Assembly (NCBI GenBank): GCA_007115705.1
Contig: QXEO01002090.1
Span: 868,001 to 932,000 of the forward strand
DNA length: 64,000 bases
Source: Dactylis glomerata
Taxonomy: Eukaryota; Streptophyta; Magnoliopsida; Poales; Poaceae
Reading direction: 5' to 3'
Positions within the stretch are counted from its first letter, which is position 1. Each line of letters begins with the position of its first letter. Below are positions 47,634 through 58,241 of the stretch, piece after piece. The position numbers and the translations under genes were made by a program. Under the pieces are notes generated by a model that saw nothing but the letters and a program-made list of their open reading frames with translations, did not search any database and was not told the DNA's origin.

Positions 47634-48679
47634 CTAGACTCCATGAGCTTTTCCCTCTTCACTTCTTTCAACTACTAATACTGTGCTCACCACTTGATGT
47701 GTTGCTGCGATATATAGTAGTAGCGGCTCCTTTTCATTTGGTGAGACCAACACCGGCGGTGTGGAAAGCACTTTTTTCAGTTGTGCAAAAGCCATATCTG
47801 CTTCTTCTGTCCACTCGAATTTGTCGTCTGACTTTTTCATGAGTGCATAGAAAGGAAGTGCTTTTTCTCCTAATCGTGCGACGAATCGACTTAGTGCCGC
47901 GATGCATCCTACAAGCTTCTGTACGTTGTGCAGTTTTGTTGGTTTCCCCATCGTTAGTATCGCTTGGATCTTCTCTGGGTTTGCTTCTATTCCCCTCGCT
48001 GATAACAGGAATCCCAGCAGTTGTCCTGCTGATACGCTAAAAGAGCATTTTGTCGGGTTAAGTTTGAGCTTGTACCTATTTAGGTTGTCGAATGTTTCTG
48101 CCAAATCACTGATTAAGGACTCTTCTTTTCTTGTGGTGATGGCCACGTCATCGATGTAAACTTGAATGTTGTGTCCTATTTGACTTCCGAGGCAGTTTTG
48201 CATCATCCGCTGGTAGGTTGCTCCTGCGTTTTTTAAGCCGAAAGGCATGACTTGATAGCAGAACACGCCGTATGGTGTGATGAAAGCTATTTTTCCTCGT
48301 CTTCTTTCTTTAGCTTGATCTAGTTATAACCAGAGTATGCATCCAGGAAGGAAAGCCTTGCGCACCCCGCTGTTGAGTCTATTATTTGATCAATGCGAGG
48401 TAGAGGGAAGGGATCCTTTGGACAGTGTTTGTTGCGAGATGTGTAGTTGACAAACACTCTTTGTACGTCTGTGTTTTTCTTGGGTACAATAACTGGATTA
48501 GATACCCAAGTTGATGATTTGATTTCTCGGATGAATCCTGCATTTTCTAGCCTGTGTAGCTCGGATGCTATGGCTTTTCTTTTGGGTTCGTCAAATCGTC
48601 GCAGTGGTTGCTTGACTGGCTTTGCTTTAGGATCCACATTTAGTGCGTGCTCGACAAGTTCCCTGGGAACCCCTAGCAT
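47634..48679 (-). pseudogene. Element B reverse transcriptase and first RNase H
   Basis: Motifs: LSFLDAYSGYNQ, then after a frameshift near 48290 the segment CYQVMPFGLKNAGATYQRMM, active-site VYIDDVAITT, and LLYIAATHQVVSTVLV. A stop replaces a codon in the QRPVYF region at 47634. Compared with A1 the homopolymer after FGLK is intact here. Confidence 0.87.
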
Positions 48680-48713
48680 GTCTGAAGGACACCAGGAAAA
48701 GATTTCCCAGCGC

Positions 48714-49592
48714 TCACGGAGGAACTCGACAAGCGCGCTTTCCTATGCGGGATCCAAGTTTACCGCTATAGAGGTCGTTTTGTTCGGGTCCGTAAGGTGG
48801 ACCTGGATTTTCTTGGTTTGCATCGAAAGCCTGATCTGGCAGGGATCGCCCGCCGTCGGGTAGCACGTCGTGGTCAGTTTTGCCCTTCAGCCTTACGTAC
48901 TCTGCTGTCATGCCGAAGGTTTGCGCCAGCCTGTTGAATTCTTTGTCACAAGTGTTAGATACTTCGAAGCTTCCTTGTACCATGATTGTTCCTTTGGGTC
49001 CTGGGATTTTGAGCATGAGGTATGCATAGTGGGGTACTGCCATGAACTTTGCAAATGCTTTGGCGCCCCAGGATTGCATAATACTGTGAAGGTCAGTCCA
49101 TGACTTCAAACTCCAGCTTTTCTCTTGGATAATTGCTGCTATTGCCGAAGCAAACATTGAGTTCTATTTTCCCGAGAGGGTAGTTGCGCCTCCTGGTACT
49201 ATTCCGTGGAAAGAACAATCTATTGGCCTTAGACTTTCAAGTGAGATGCACATTGCCTTCAGAGTTCTTGCGTATATTAAGTTTATGCCACTTCCTGCGT
49301 TTATGAATACTCGCCCGATATCGTATCCCCCTATTTGCGCCTTTAGCACCATCGGCGCATGCCCTGGCCTGGGCACTTTCCTCGGGTGGTCTGCTCTGCT
49401 GAACCTGACTGGTTGATCGGACCATTGCAGGTACTCTGTAGTAGCTAGTGGTGATGATATTGCTAGGTTTACTTGTCTGGATATGCTCTTCCGCTCTTTT
49501 TTGGACTTTGGCACCGGTTGGATCATTGCAGATATATATACTTTTGACTCCAGATGCTTTGCGAGTCGTTGTATTTGGTATCCCTGACTCAT
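48714..49592 (-). pseudogene. Element B aspartic protease region, catalytic Asp replaced
   Basis: The motif reads GRVFINAGSGINLIYA; A1 has DAGSG, so the catalytic Asp is Asn here (codon at 49299-49301). Frameshifts near 49160 and 48720 break the region. The segment FAKFMAVPHYAYLMLKI follows. Confidence 0.82.
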
Positions 49593-49676
49593 ACTTTTTC
49601 CTCCCTATCGTGCTCCTTGGTTTGAGTCCATGGCATTTTGCAACTTAGGAAGGTTCTGCAATCCTTCATCTGGTGG

Positions 49677-51659
49677 TTAGAAACTCTCTTCCCATCTAGG
49701 TACACATAATGGATGCGACAAGGTCCATATAGCATCTCCTCCGCCGACGGGCCGAAGTATTTTGGTTTTTTGTTCCCCGATTATATCTTGTCTAAAACTC
49801 TTTGTTTTCATAGCCTTCCTTGTTCCTTCAGTCATATCCCGCGGTATCTGATTTCGCCTTGCGTGGCTGTCTCCGTTGCGGTATCTTTGCCTTTGCCTGC
49901 TCGCTCTGTCGACTTCTGGTGAACGTCCCCTTTTGTTGTTATACACGTCCTCTCTATCGACAAATCTGTTGGCTACTTCCATTAATTCCGACACTGTCCT
50001 TGGCTTTGTTATCCCTATCTCTTCCACGAGGTCCGAACGATGAAGGTCGGCCGAAAAAGCGTCTATTGCTCTTTCGTCAGAGACGTCTTCTGCAGAATTT
50101 TTCATGACACTCCAGCGTTGTATATAAGAGCACAGAGTTTCTCTTTTCTCTGCACGCATGACTTAACTTCTTCCAGTGACGCTGGGAATTTGTACGTTGA
50201 GCGAAAATTTCTTGCGAATTGGCTCTCTAGTTCTCCCCAACTCCCTATGGAATCGTTGGGTAGAGTGTTCAACCAGGACCTTTGCTGCGCCGGTGAGGTG
50301 TAACTGCAAACTTTGCATCGTCGTTGCTTTTGTTCCTCCGAGTATTTGTAATGCTTGCAGATAATCTGATAACCATAGCGTGGGTTCTTGTGACCCATCA
50401 TATTTTTGCTGATCGTGTGGTAACTTGAAACCTTTGGGTACCTGCGTTCTGCGAACCCTGCGGGTAAAGCATAACGCGCCCATCTCTTTTTTGTCGTCTT
50501 CATAGTTTTCTTCTTTCCACGCATGGTGCGCTTTGTTTACTCTTGCTTGTGCTATTATATTCCTTGCGTCTTCCCTCCGTGTTTGATGCTTTTCGTCGCC
50601 CGACGACTCGCTTGTTTCATTTTGCGAAGGTTGGCGCTTGAGTCCTTCCTTTCGCTTCTTCTTATGATATGTCACCTTTTTCTCTGGAAGATGTTTCCTT
50701 AGCCTGTCTTCTACCAACCCGAGGCTTTGTATTGCGGCTTAATGCATGTGCTCCCGCGGATCTCCGAGCTTTGGTTGTGTAGTTAGTAGATAAGCATGTG
50801 CTGCTACCAGTGCTGCTTCTGGTGTTTCTTGCACAAAGTCCTTTTCCTCATCTGATGGGTGTGCACTTTCACTTTTCGTATGGCTTTCTTCTCTTGCCCG
50901 TGCTGTTGTCCTCCTACTGTGCTTCCGGTCTCTGCGCCTTTCTATGCTGGACTCTGATGCATCACTATATTCATCCCAATATCCTCCACTTGATGTGCTG
51001 TTGTTGTCTTGGCTTCTCATAAACATGTCTTTTTCCTCCCTCAACTTCTTTCTGCGCTGGTGCAGTGCATATTGATATCCCATCAGAACTTCTCTTCTTG
51101 AATCTGCGGGTACATCCGTCCCGTGATTAATGGCTGACATGATCATTCTCCACTCTCCGGCGGAGACGTGAACTTTCTCCTTCTCCTTCTTGCCGTTGCT
51201 CCTTGGTTTGCCGACTTGCATGTCGACCTCTTCATTGTCTGCATGATTATTCTCTTCTACTGCTTCAGTGATAATGACGCATAACTGGTGTATGCTTCTG
51301 GAGACGCCGCTGCTTCCGGTGGCGAAATCCCTTGGACTGTTGTGTGGCTTATCCACTGTTTCTTCCACGTCGGGCTCTCCCTGAATTTCATCGAATTCCT
51401 CGAGTTTCTTTTGCATATTTTCTATTGCTGCGAGACTGACCAGCGAATTTATCTCGCTGGAAGAGCCCACCGATGATCCAGACTTGGTGATTGTCTTGGT
51501 TTTGCTTCCCGACGGACCCGACTTTGCCGGATCCGAAAGACGAGTCGAACCCGAAGGTCCGACGTAGAAGCTCAGACTTCCGATCGTCAACTCCATCTCT
51601 TGACTTTCGTTGACTGCTGGATTGCTATTGGCTAAAAGCGAAAAAACCATCGAATTCAT
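49677..51659 (-). pseudogene. Element B gag, split by a stop and frameshifts
   Basis: The start ATG is 51657-51659 (MNSMVFSLLANSN). The first 307 codons are open to a TAA near 50739 that stands where A1 has Gln, consistent with CAA to TAA. The rest (SLGLVEDRLRKHLPEK onward, capsid part LPNDSIGSWGELESQFARNF) continues with a frameshift near 50160. It contains a Ser/Glu/Arg-rich N-terminal half like A1. Confidence 0.83.
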
Positions 51660-51676
51660 GAGTCCAACGCCCAGAG

Positions 51677-51694
51677 TCCCCACGGTCGGCGCCA
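51677..51694 (-). other. Element B primer binding site
   Basis: Minus strand TGGCGCCGACCGTGGGGA, two bases from the LTR, the same as A1. Confidence 0.88.
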
Positions 51695-51696
51695 AT

Positions 51697-52030
51697 TGAC
51701 GAGGGTTAACTCGACAAATGTCCAATATGAAGGAATTAGGATCGGGGGAGTAGGGCGTCGGATAAACTCGAAGGTAAAATCAGTCAAACAAGGTGTGTAT
51801 CAAAAGTAAACGTAAGAATAAACTTGGCTTGCTTTCAATCTGTCCCTTACCGTCCTCTCCTGGCCCCTATATATAGGTGGCCAGGTCTCAAGGATCAGGA
51901 GGAGTCCGACACAGATTACAATATCGACATACGACATGAACTCGTATCTCGACTAGCATTACAATTGGGCCTAGCTTAATGGGCCTTAGGGGTACTTAAC
52001 TGACGGGTTCTATTATCTATACCCTTGTCA
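51697..52030 (-). repeat. Element B 5' LTR (334 bp)
   Basis: Same TGACGAGG and CCTTGTCA termini as the other family LTRs. It shares more variants with A2 (AACTCGACAAATGTCCAATATGAAGGA-type start) than with A1. TATA at 51868-51875. Confidence 0.92.
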
Positions 52031-52896
52031 TTAGTAGTAGTACTTGAGGTACACGAGGCGGTAGTCGAAGTAGCTCGATCCGCACTACCGAGTTTGCCAG
52101 ACTGGGGAGCGTGTCGGGGATGAAGGCACGTGTCGATGTTGCCAGCACCGGACGTGCGAAGACAGGGACTACCATGAGCCATGCGAGCCAGAATCGGATT
52201 GAGATTCAAAGACAATTTTCCGTAAACAGTCAGTATAGAAGTTCTCCGCCGTGTCGGAGTAGACAAAGTGGCTGCAAGAAGAAAAGAGCAGAGACTTGTG
52301 CAAATAAAAATAGACTGCGACTCTAGAGACAAGGTCGTGGTGGACGTAGACGATGATGTAGTTGTTGGTGTCGATCGAGTTGTATTGGTAGAAGATATCG
52401 GGGATTAAACCCGAATATCCTAGTTGTTGTTGCGCGGCGTCGCTAGTAGGAGAAGTAGAAGATTTTGTTGGCGTTGACGATGACCATGAGCGGTGGTGGC
52501 GGCGACGATGGTGCGATGTTTGTGGCGTAGATGGTTGTTGGCGATGATGACCACGGACGATGTTTGCGCGACCTTGTGATGACGGCGTGGCGCATACTAG
52601 GGGCGCTGTCCCGGTTGATGTTGGCAAAAACGATCCGGTGGAGTGGCGACATGCGGTTGAAGAAGCTTGCGACGACACGTGAAAAGACCACACGGAGCGT
52701 CCTTGACACAGTCGATGGCGCGTGAAAAGACCTAGATTACAATATAACCTAACCGATATATACTCTAACAACGCTGATACTCGACGAGCAGCCACGCTAG
52801 CAATAAAAGAGCAACCAAACAGTCTGGCAACATGGCAAACCTTTTGACGCCAGAAGCTTCCAAAGGGAACACATGTTAGAGGCAATGTAGTGTGTC
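52031..52896. other. Unassigned sequence right of element B
   Basis: GC- and trinucleotide-rich sequence. A 262-codon minus-strand frame (52169-52957) is open but its product is Ser/Thr/His-rich with no recognised motif and crosses into the LINE-like 3' end, so it is not called as a gene. The nature of this stretch is unknown; it may be an old repeat. Confidence 0.4.
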
Positions 52897-53520
52897 TTTT
52901 TCGATAAAGAGTATATGTTAATATAAGGAAGATACCAATTACGCGTAGCCTCTGCAATAACGTAGTATCCTAACAGCAATACGGATGCACACAGTAAAAA
53001 AAAGAATTACAAAAAAGTCCCGCTACAGTGATTAATTCCTTGTAGCAGCAGTACTAACACCACCAAGACAACACCAGAAGTTCAGCTTCTCTAAACCAAC
53101 GTCTCAAAGAAGGAAACCGTACACAAGCACCGCCGTCGCCCGATCATAGATCTTAGGTTTTCACCCTGGAGAAGTCCTCGCTCACAAAACAATGCCTCCA
53201 ACAAGGCCATTGTCAAGCACAACCAGTTAAGGCCAGACTTTGGATTTTCACCCTGCAAGGTAGAACTTTGAACTTCTCTTGTGCTAGCCGCCACAGCCAT
53301 ACCGGCGCACCACGACCCGCCATTGAGAGATATAAGCTGAGCACCCACGCGTTCACCGCGAGCTCCCCCCAGCAACAACTTTGGAGGTCGGGGCTGCCGC
53401 CACCACGGCGAGGCCAGCGGCATAGGTGGAGGGGCGGCAGGGTAACGGGATCAGCCGGCGGCGCAGGTAGGGTTCCCTCGTGTCGCTCAGCAATGCAAGT
53501 GCATACACTCGGCATATGTT
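52897..53520 (-). mobile_element. Possible LINE 3'-end remnant
   Basis: On the minus strand the sequence ends GGTATCTTCCTTATATTAAC...CTCTTTATCGAAAAA, a form common at grass LINE 3' ends. Upstream are two GGGTGAAAA-CC-like segments (53155, 53240 region). No coding motif is seen. From 53521 to 53802 nothing is recognised. Confidence 0.4.
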
Positions 53521-53928
53521 AATAAGTTTGCAAAACAGAGCAGAAGATCCTAGAGAGCGCTATGGTGGTGGTTTATTGCCGAGCGTGCGTATACGCTTGG
53601 CATACTGCTAAGCGAGGATCACCGAAAAATGGATTGCAAAACGAAAAAAGCAGCAAAGGGGAATATAATAATGTTTAAAATTTCTGCAGTGTGTGCTAAC
53701 ATGGCTAGCGTCTAGCCTTACACGAACCTAAGATGCACTATTTACTAAAAGGACCAAGTGTGCCTGCATGATTAGCAAAATTTAAAATGCCTCCGGTAAA
53801 TTGTTTTTTGATAATGGGCTTTTATTACTTAGTAATTAAGTATTACACCCGGCTTCTGCATAGCAAAGATGCACATAGCTAAAACACACAAAGTTCTCAT
53901 AGTGCTAATAAAATAAAAACTAGGCGAA

Positions 53929-54920
53929 TTACATATCAGACTGAGAAATTGTAAGACGCCTAAGATGAAGGAGGGCCAATGCGCAGATTATGCTGCCATC
54001 CATGCCGTGAAAAGAGGTCCCTCGCCGTATCCTCCAGGCGCGTGCACACCTCTGAAAATAGGTCGTGATCCTCCGTGCGGTAAAGCTGTGACCATAGTCG
54101 GAGGGTGCCTGTACACCGATAAGAGAAGAATTTTTGTTATCAAACACTTTTTCATTTCTACATAGCCAAAGCGACCAAATTAGTGCTATCACTCCCATCA
54201 TCAGAAGAATTATATACTTGTTATCGATACCATGTACACAATTCCCAAAGACATTAGCAATACTAGTTGGTGGATACAAGCCTGAAGCTGCTTGGATGAC
54301 TAACCATATAGAACGTGCAAAGTTGCATTGGAAAAACAAGTGTTTTATTGTCTCATCATGAGAACAAAAAACACATGACTTACCCCCATGCCAATTCTGT
54401 TTAATAAGATTATCTTTAGTAAGAATAACCCCTCGACGAAGATACCATGCAAACAATTTATTTTTAAGCGAATCTCCATTTTCCAGATTTTCTTATTATC
54501 TAGGACTGGTAAGTCTGATGAAATCAACACATTGTACATAGAAGCAACTGTGAATTTACCATTCTCAAGAAGATTCCAATGGAATTCATCTTTCCCATCG
54601 GTTAATTGAACAGTAGCCAAGCGTTGAAGCAAGGACTCCCAAGAAACAAGCCTAGGACCGTATAAACTCCTTCTGAACGACACATTTGGAGGAGTAGACT
54701 CCAAAACTTGGGCGATTGTGTCACCCTTATGTCATACAATATCATACAATGCCGGATACTGTTCTCGGAGAGTAGTGGTACCTAACCACTTATCTTCCCA
54801 GAAGCGTACCTCAGTTCCATCCTTAATCAAAAATTTACCATGACTGAAAAAATATTTCTTTGTTGCCATGAGTCCCGCCCAGAAATGTGAATCACCAGGG
54901 TTCCACAAAACCTGTGACAA
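53929..54920 (-). pseudogene. LINE ORF2 C-terminal region with zf-RVT-like motif, broken
   Basis: WNPGDSHFWAGLMATKKYF and VRFWEDKWLG are typical of plant LINE ORF2 downstream of RT. The zf-RVT-like finger is CVFCSHDETIKHLFFQC, followed by WLVIQAASGLYPP. Stops or frameshifts occur near 54730 and 54345-54456. Confidence 0.83.
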
Positions 54921-54941
54921 AGCTTTTGAGCCGACATATTT

Positions 54942-55654
54942 TCATCGAAGTAAAGTTTGCCAAACCCCATCCTCAGTTAACAATCTGAAGAGCCACTTCC
55001 CAAGAAGGGCCGTATTCTTGACCTCAAGGTCCTGAATACCTAGACCCCCTTGATCTTTAGGGCGGCAAACCACACTCCACTTAGCCCGCCTATACTTTTT
55101 CTTTTCACTATCACCCTGCCAAAAGAATCTTGAATGGAAGAAATCCAACCTCTTCAAGACTCCTTTTGGTAGAAGGAAGAAGGACAACATATACAGTACC
55201 ATGTTTGACAGGACTGAATTTATGAGAACCAATCTTCCACCTATGGATAACAGTTTACCTTTCCAGCTACTTAACCGCAATTGTAACCTTTCCTCAATAA
55301 TTTTCCATTCAGAATTTGTTAATCTTCGAAAGTGAATCGAGATTCCCAAATATCTAATTGGAAACTCGCCCTGGTTGCATCCGAATAACTCGGCATACTC
55401 CTGGCCTAATCTTTGGCCTCGCCAAAACAATACAATTCACTCTTATGGAAGGTAATTTTGAGACCTGAAAGTTGCTCAAAAGCTAAAAGTATCAACTTCA
55501 GGTTTTTAGCCTTTTCCAAGTCATGTTCGATAAACATAATAGTATCATCGGCATATTGAAGGATAGATAGACCTCCATCTACAATATGAGGAATCACTCC
55601 TTCAACCTGACCATCGACCTTTGCACGCTCAATCATAATGGCTAGCATATACAA
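54942..55654 (-). pseudogene. LINE reverse transcriptase C-terminal part, broken
   Basis: The RT active site reads ILQYADDTIMFIEHDLEKA. After a frameshift near 55415 come FPIRYLGISIHFRRL and WKGKLLSIGGRLVLINSVLS, hallmarks of plant L1-type LINEs. An early stop is visible just before MYMLAIMIERAK. The upstream catalytic motifs are missing because A2 is inserted here. Confidence 0.87.
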
Positions 55655-55673
55655 ATAAATTGTTTACTGACCG

Positions 55674-56008
55674 TGACGAGGCTTAACTCGACAAATGTCC
55701 AATATGAAGGACTTAGGATCGGGGGAGTAGGGCGTCGGATGAACTCGAAGGTAAAATCAGTCAAACAAGGTGTATGTCGAAAGTAAACGTAAGAGTAAAC
55801 TTGGCTTGCTTTCAATCTGTCCCTTACCGTCCTCTCCTGGCCCCTATATATAGGTGGCTAGGTCTCAAGGAACTGGAGGGGTCCAACACAGATTACAGTA
55901 TTGACATACGACATGAACTCGTATATCGACTATCATTACACTTGGGCCTAACTTAACGGGCCTCAGGGGTACTTCAACTGACGGGCTCTATTATCTACAC
56001 CCTTGTCA
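55674..56008 (-). repeat. A2 3' LTR (335 bp)
   Basis: Same ends and TATA (55845-55852) as the other LTRs; closest by eye to the LTR of element B. Confidence 0.92.
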
Positions 56009-57128
56009 GTAGCCCTCGAGATTCTACCAGAATTGCAGATTCGGGTTGAATCTCAAATCTTTATTTCTTCGACTGGATCAATCTTTGACTTCTTCATATC
56101 TTCAAATCTTCGACTTCGAATATCTTTCATTATACTGTCTCGCAAGGGGTTTTGATGAACAAGCCTGACAACTCTGACGGATCAAGAGGCCAGTTAACTG
56201 CCGGAACAGATACTAGTCACCTACTTTAAATTCAATCCCCTTGGACTTGAATTCGGGAAACCGGTCAAACCCATTCTTTTCCCGCATTTAGGACTTACAA
56301 AGAATGAATCCTAGTGGTTCTTAGGGTACCCAGTGCGTCCACCAGGATTTTCTTCACATCATAGACACGGATAATTTCTAGCAGAGCGTATTCATGTGCG
56401 TATACCAGGCCACACAGGACGGATCCTGGGGTCTTACCTTCACGACATATTTCAATCATGGCATTCAAATTTTGTTGCGATGATGCAATTCGAGAATCAT
56501 ATATCGTAGCCTTGTTTGACTGTTTGAATATGCAAACTATTCGAGTTTGCTATTTTTTAGATTCTCATAAATAACTCCCGATGGGAGTAATCGATCTTTA
56601 TTTTGTCGACAATGAAGTCGAATTTCGTTGCCAACAAAAAGTAGTCGATTGCGCCTATACCGGTCGACGACCATCTGGCCCTTTATTATTGAGTGCACCA
56701 CCAGTGCTCCTGATGTAAGAACGTTCGAAGCTATGGGCAGTTAATTGTAGCCGATCATAGGCTTCAATCTCTTCGTCTTCTTTTTGTTGACTTCTTTTTA
56801 TCGGGTGCGCGACCAGCGCTCCCGATGGGAGTAGCCCCCGAGGCTATAGCCGAATTTTTTCGGGTATAAGCTCAAAATATAAAAGTGTTTACCTAGCATA
56901 TTGTCCTTTTGTGATATCCTCGGCACAACTTATGCTTAATTATTTGTCTCTTTTTCTTCTCATGCCTTGAGCCCCCGAGTCCATGACGAGGTGCATTGTG
57001 CTCCTTTGATGTGTACTTTTTCACTTTTTACACGTATCTTTGTTTTTGATACGATGTTACTTCCTTATCGTCTGCTCTGGGGAGAATATAAAAGCCCATA
57101 GATATACTTTGGACCTTGTCTCTGCGGA
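56009..57128 (-). other. A2 3' untranslated region with PPT-like repeats
   Basis: No gene is seen. AGCCCCCGAG (plus strand; minus CTCGGGGGCT) or a one-base variant occurs at 56011, 56833 and 56970, and beyond the cargo gene at 58118. CTCCCGATGGGAG occurs at 56575 and 56819. The layout mirrors A1. Confidence 0.7.
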
Positions 57129-57185
57129 GGCCCATTAAGATGTGCTGATAAATAAAGCATGCTTGGCGAGGGTAAAAAACCCTAA
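57129..57185 (+). promoter_or_regulatory. Promoter-like region of the A2 antisense gene
   Basis: GGCCCATTA (57129-57137), GATAAATAAAG (from 57147, the TATA form weakened relative to A1) and telo-box AAACCCTAA (57177-57185), with the same spacing as in A1. An inverted telo-box TAGGGTTT is near 57239. Confidence 0.58.
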
Positions 57186-57268
57186 TTCCTTCATTAGTAT
57201 CTTTCTCCGCCGCATCATCTTCCGTTTCCTCATCTCATCTAGGGTTTTTCCTCCCAGCACATATTTCC

Positions 57269-57844
57269 ATGGCCGATGCAAGTGGATCGCAGCTGAACAT
57301 CGATACGCCGGTGGAAAAGCGAGGTCGTGGCCGCCCTCGCGGTAGTAAAAATAAATCCAAGGACCCAGCTGTGGCAGCCTCGCCATCTGCTCCTGTTAAG
57401 CGGCGCCCTGGCTGCCCTCTGGGAAGCAGGGACAAGACCAAGATGTCTACTGCTGCTCCAGGTCCAAGCGCTCTGCTGCATAATGCTTCTCCTCCTTCTT
57501 CTCCCAGGATATACTCCTTCTTCTGCATCGCTGGCGCTCAATGCTGCGAGATTCAGTGGGTGCCGCTGAAGTTTACCAATTTCATGGACGGGCGAGAGCT
57601 GCGAGAAGCAGTTCTTCACGAACACTCTGGGGGAGGAACTCCCTATAAAGTAGAGGTCTGGTATGACAGGGACGGTGAGATGTACTTCAAGGGCGGCTGG
57701 CCTCAGTTTGTAGAAGACCATGACCTCCATCAGGGTTTCTTCATGATCTTTGACTACCATATCGGTACGTCGAAGTTTGACGTGAAGATTTACGACGGTA
57801 CTCAATGCCAGAAGGAGTATGAAGCTGAAGTGCATTTTCATTAG
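57269..57844 (+). CDS. AT-hook and B3-domain DNA-binding protein, antisense cargo of element A2
   Basis: The predicted protein has 191 residues. A perfect AT-hook (KRGRGRPRGSKNK) is at residues about 17-29, and a degenerate one (KRRPGCPLGSRDK) about 45-57. The B3-like domain spans about 80-187: LKFTNFMDGRELREAVL, YFKGGWPQFVEDHDLHQGFF, FDVKIYDGTQCQKEYEAEV. The copy in A1 has the reverse pattern, with the first hook decayed and the second kept. No stop or frameshift is present. The ATG (TTCCATGGCCG) and 5' leader with a CTAGGGTTTTTC segment match A1. Probable nuclear DNA-binding protein derived from a host gene; target unknown. Confidence 0.87.
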   Translation: MADASGSQLNIDTPVEKRGRGRPRGSKNKSKDPAVAASPSAPVKRRPGCPLGSRDKTKMSTAAPGPSALLHNASPPSSPRIYSFFCIAGAQCCEIQWVPLKFTNFMDGRELREAVLHEHSGGGTPYKVEVWYDRDGEMYFKGGWPQFVEDHDLHQGFFMIFDYHIGTSKFDVKIYDGTQCQKEYEAEVHFH

Positions 57845-58241
57845 TCATCTCCTTATGTAATCTCGTGTTCTGGTTATCCTTTGGTCTGTTTATCTGTAAT
57901 AAGTAATGAAGTTTTATCTTGTGCCTTCCTTATTGATAGACCATGGGAACGAATCATCGTTCCGAGGTGTGCTTTTGATATATTATCGGGTTACCTGGAA
58001 CCATACTTATTTTGTCAAATATCGGGTTGCGAACAACCTAGTAATATATCTCGAATAATCGCAGATACCGAATCTTCAATAACTTATTTATTTTATTTGG
58101 TACAACTCGAGGGTCTGAGCCCCCGAGTGGAAGGAAAAATATTCATACATATTGTCGAGTTGACCCAAAGAACCCGACCTATGCCTTATGTTCTGGGTTC
58201 AGAGGGTCATATCTCGAAAGTTTCTTGTCGCCATACTCCTT
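57845..58241 (-). other. A2 spacer between cargo gene and pol end
   Basis: No gene is seen. One PPT-like motif at 58118-58127. It probably holds the 3' end of the antisense transcript. Confidence 0.6.

Larger units (their letters stand above)
9499..52030 (-). mobile_element. Element B: Ty3/Gypsy Tat-like retrotransposon, host of nested insertions
   Basis: Pieces of one minus-strand element are recovered at 9499-10632, 19606-19830, 46838-51696 and the 5' LTR at 51697-52030. They read in order from LTR and gag (high coordinates) to integrase (low). Element A1 and the CACTA split it, and the LARD cuts it at 9499; its 3' LTR must lie left of the window. The joins match the uninterrupted relative A2 (around 59330-59580). 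Protein order is gag, protease, RT, RNase H, second RNase H, integrase, which suggests the Tat lineage. All coding segments are damaged. The right flank begins TTAGT at 52031. Confidence 0.82.
53803..55673 (-). mobile_element. LINE (L1-type non-LTR retrotransposon), 3' part, interrupted by A2
   Basis: Minus-strand remnants of RT and the C-terminal zinc-finger region end in TAATAAAAGCCCATTATCAAAAAA (in pieces: TAATAAAAG near 53822, poly-A near 53803). Element A2 begins at 55674 and cuts it within the RT; the 5' part would lie beyond A2, outside the window. Confidence 0.85.

Noticed and set aside
52169..52957. 262-codon minus-strand frame
   Set aside because: Composition is biased, no domain is recognisable, and it runs into LINE-like 3' sequence; kept only as an unexplained region.
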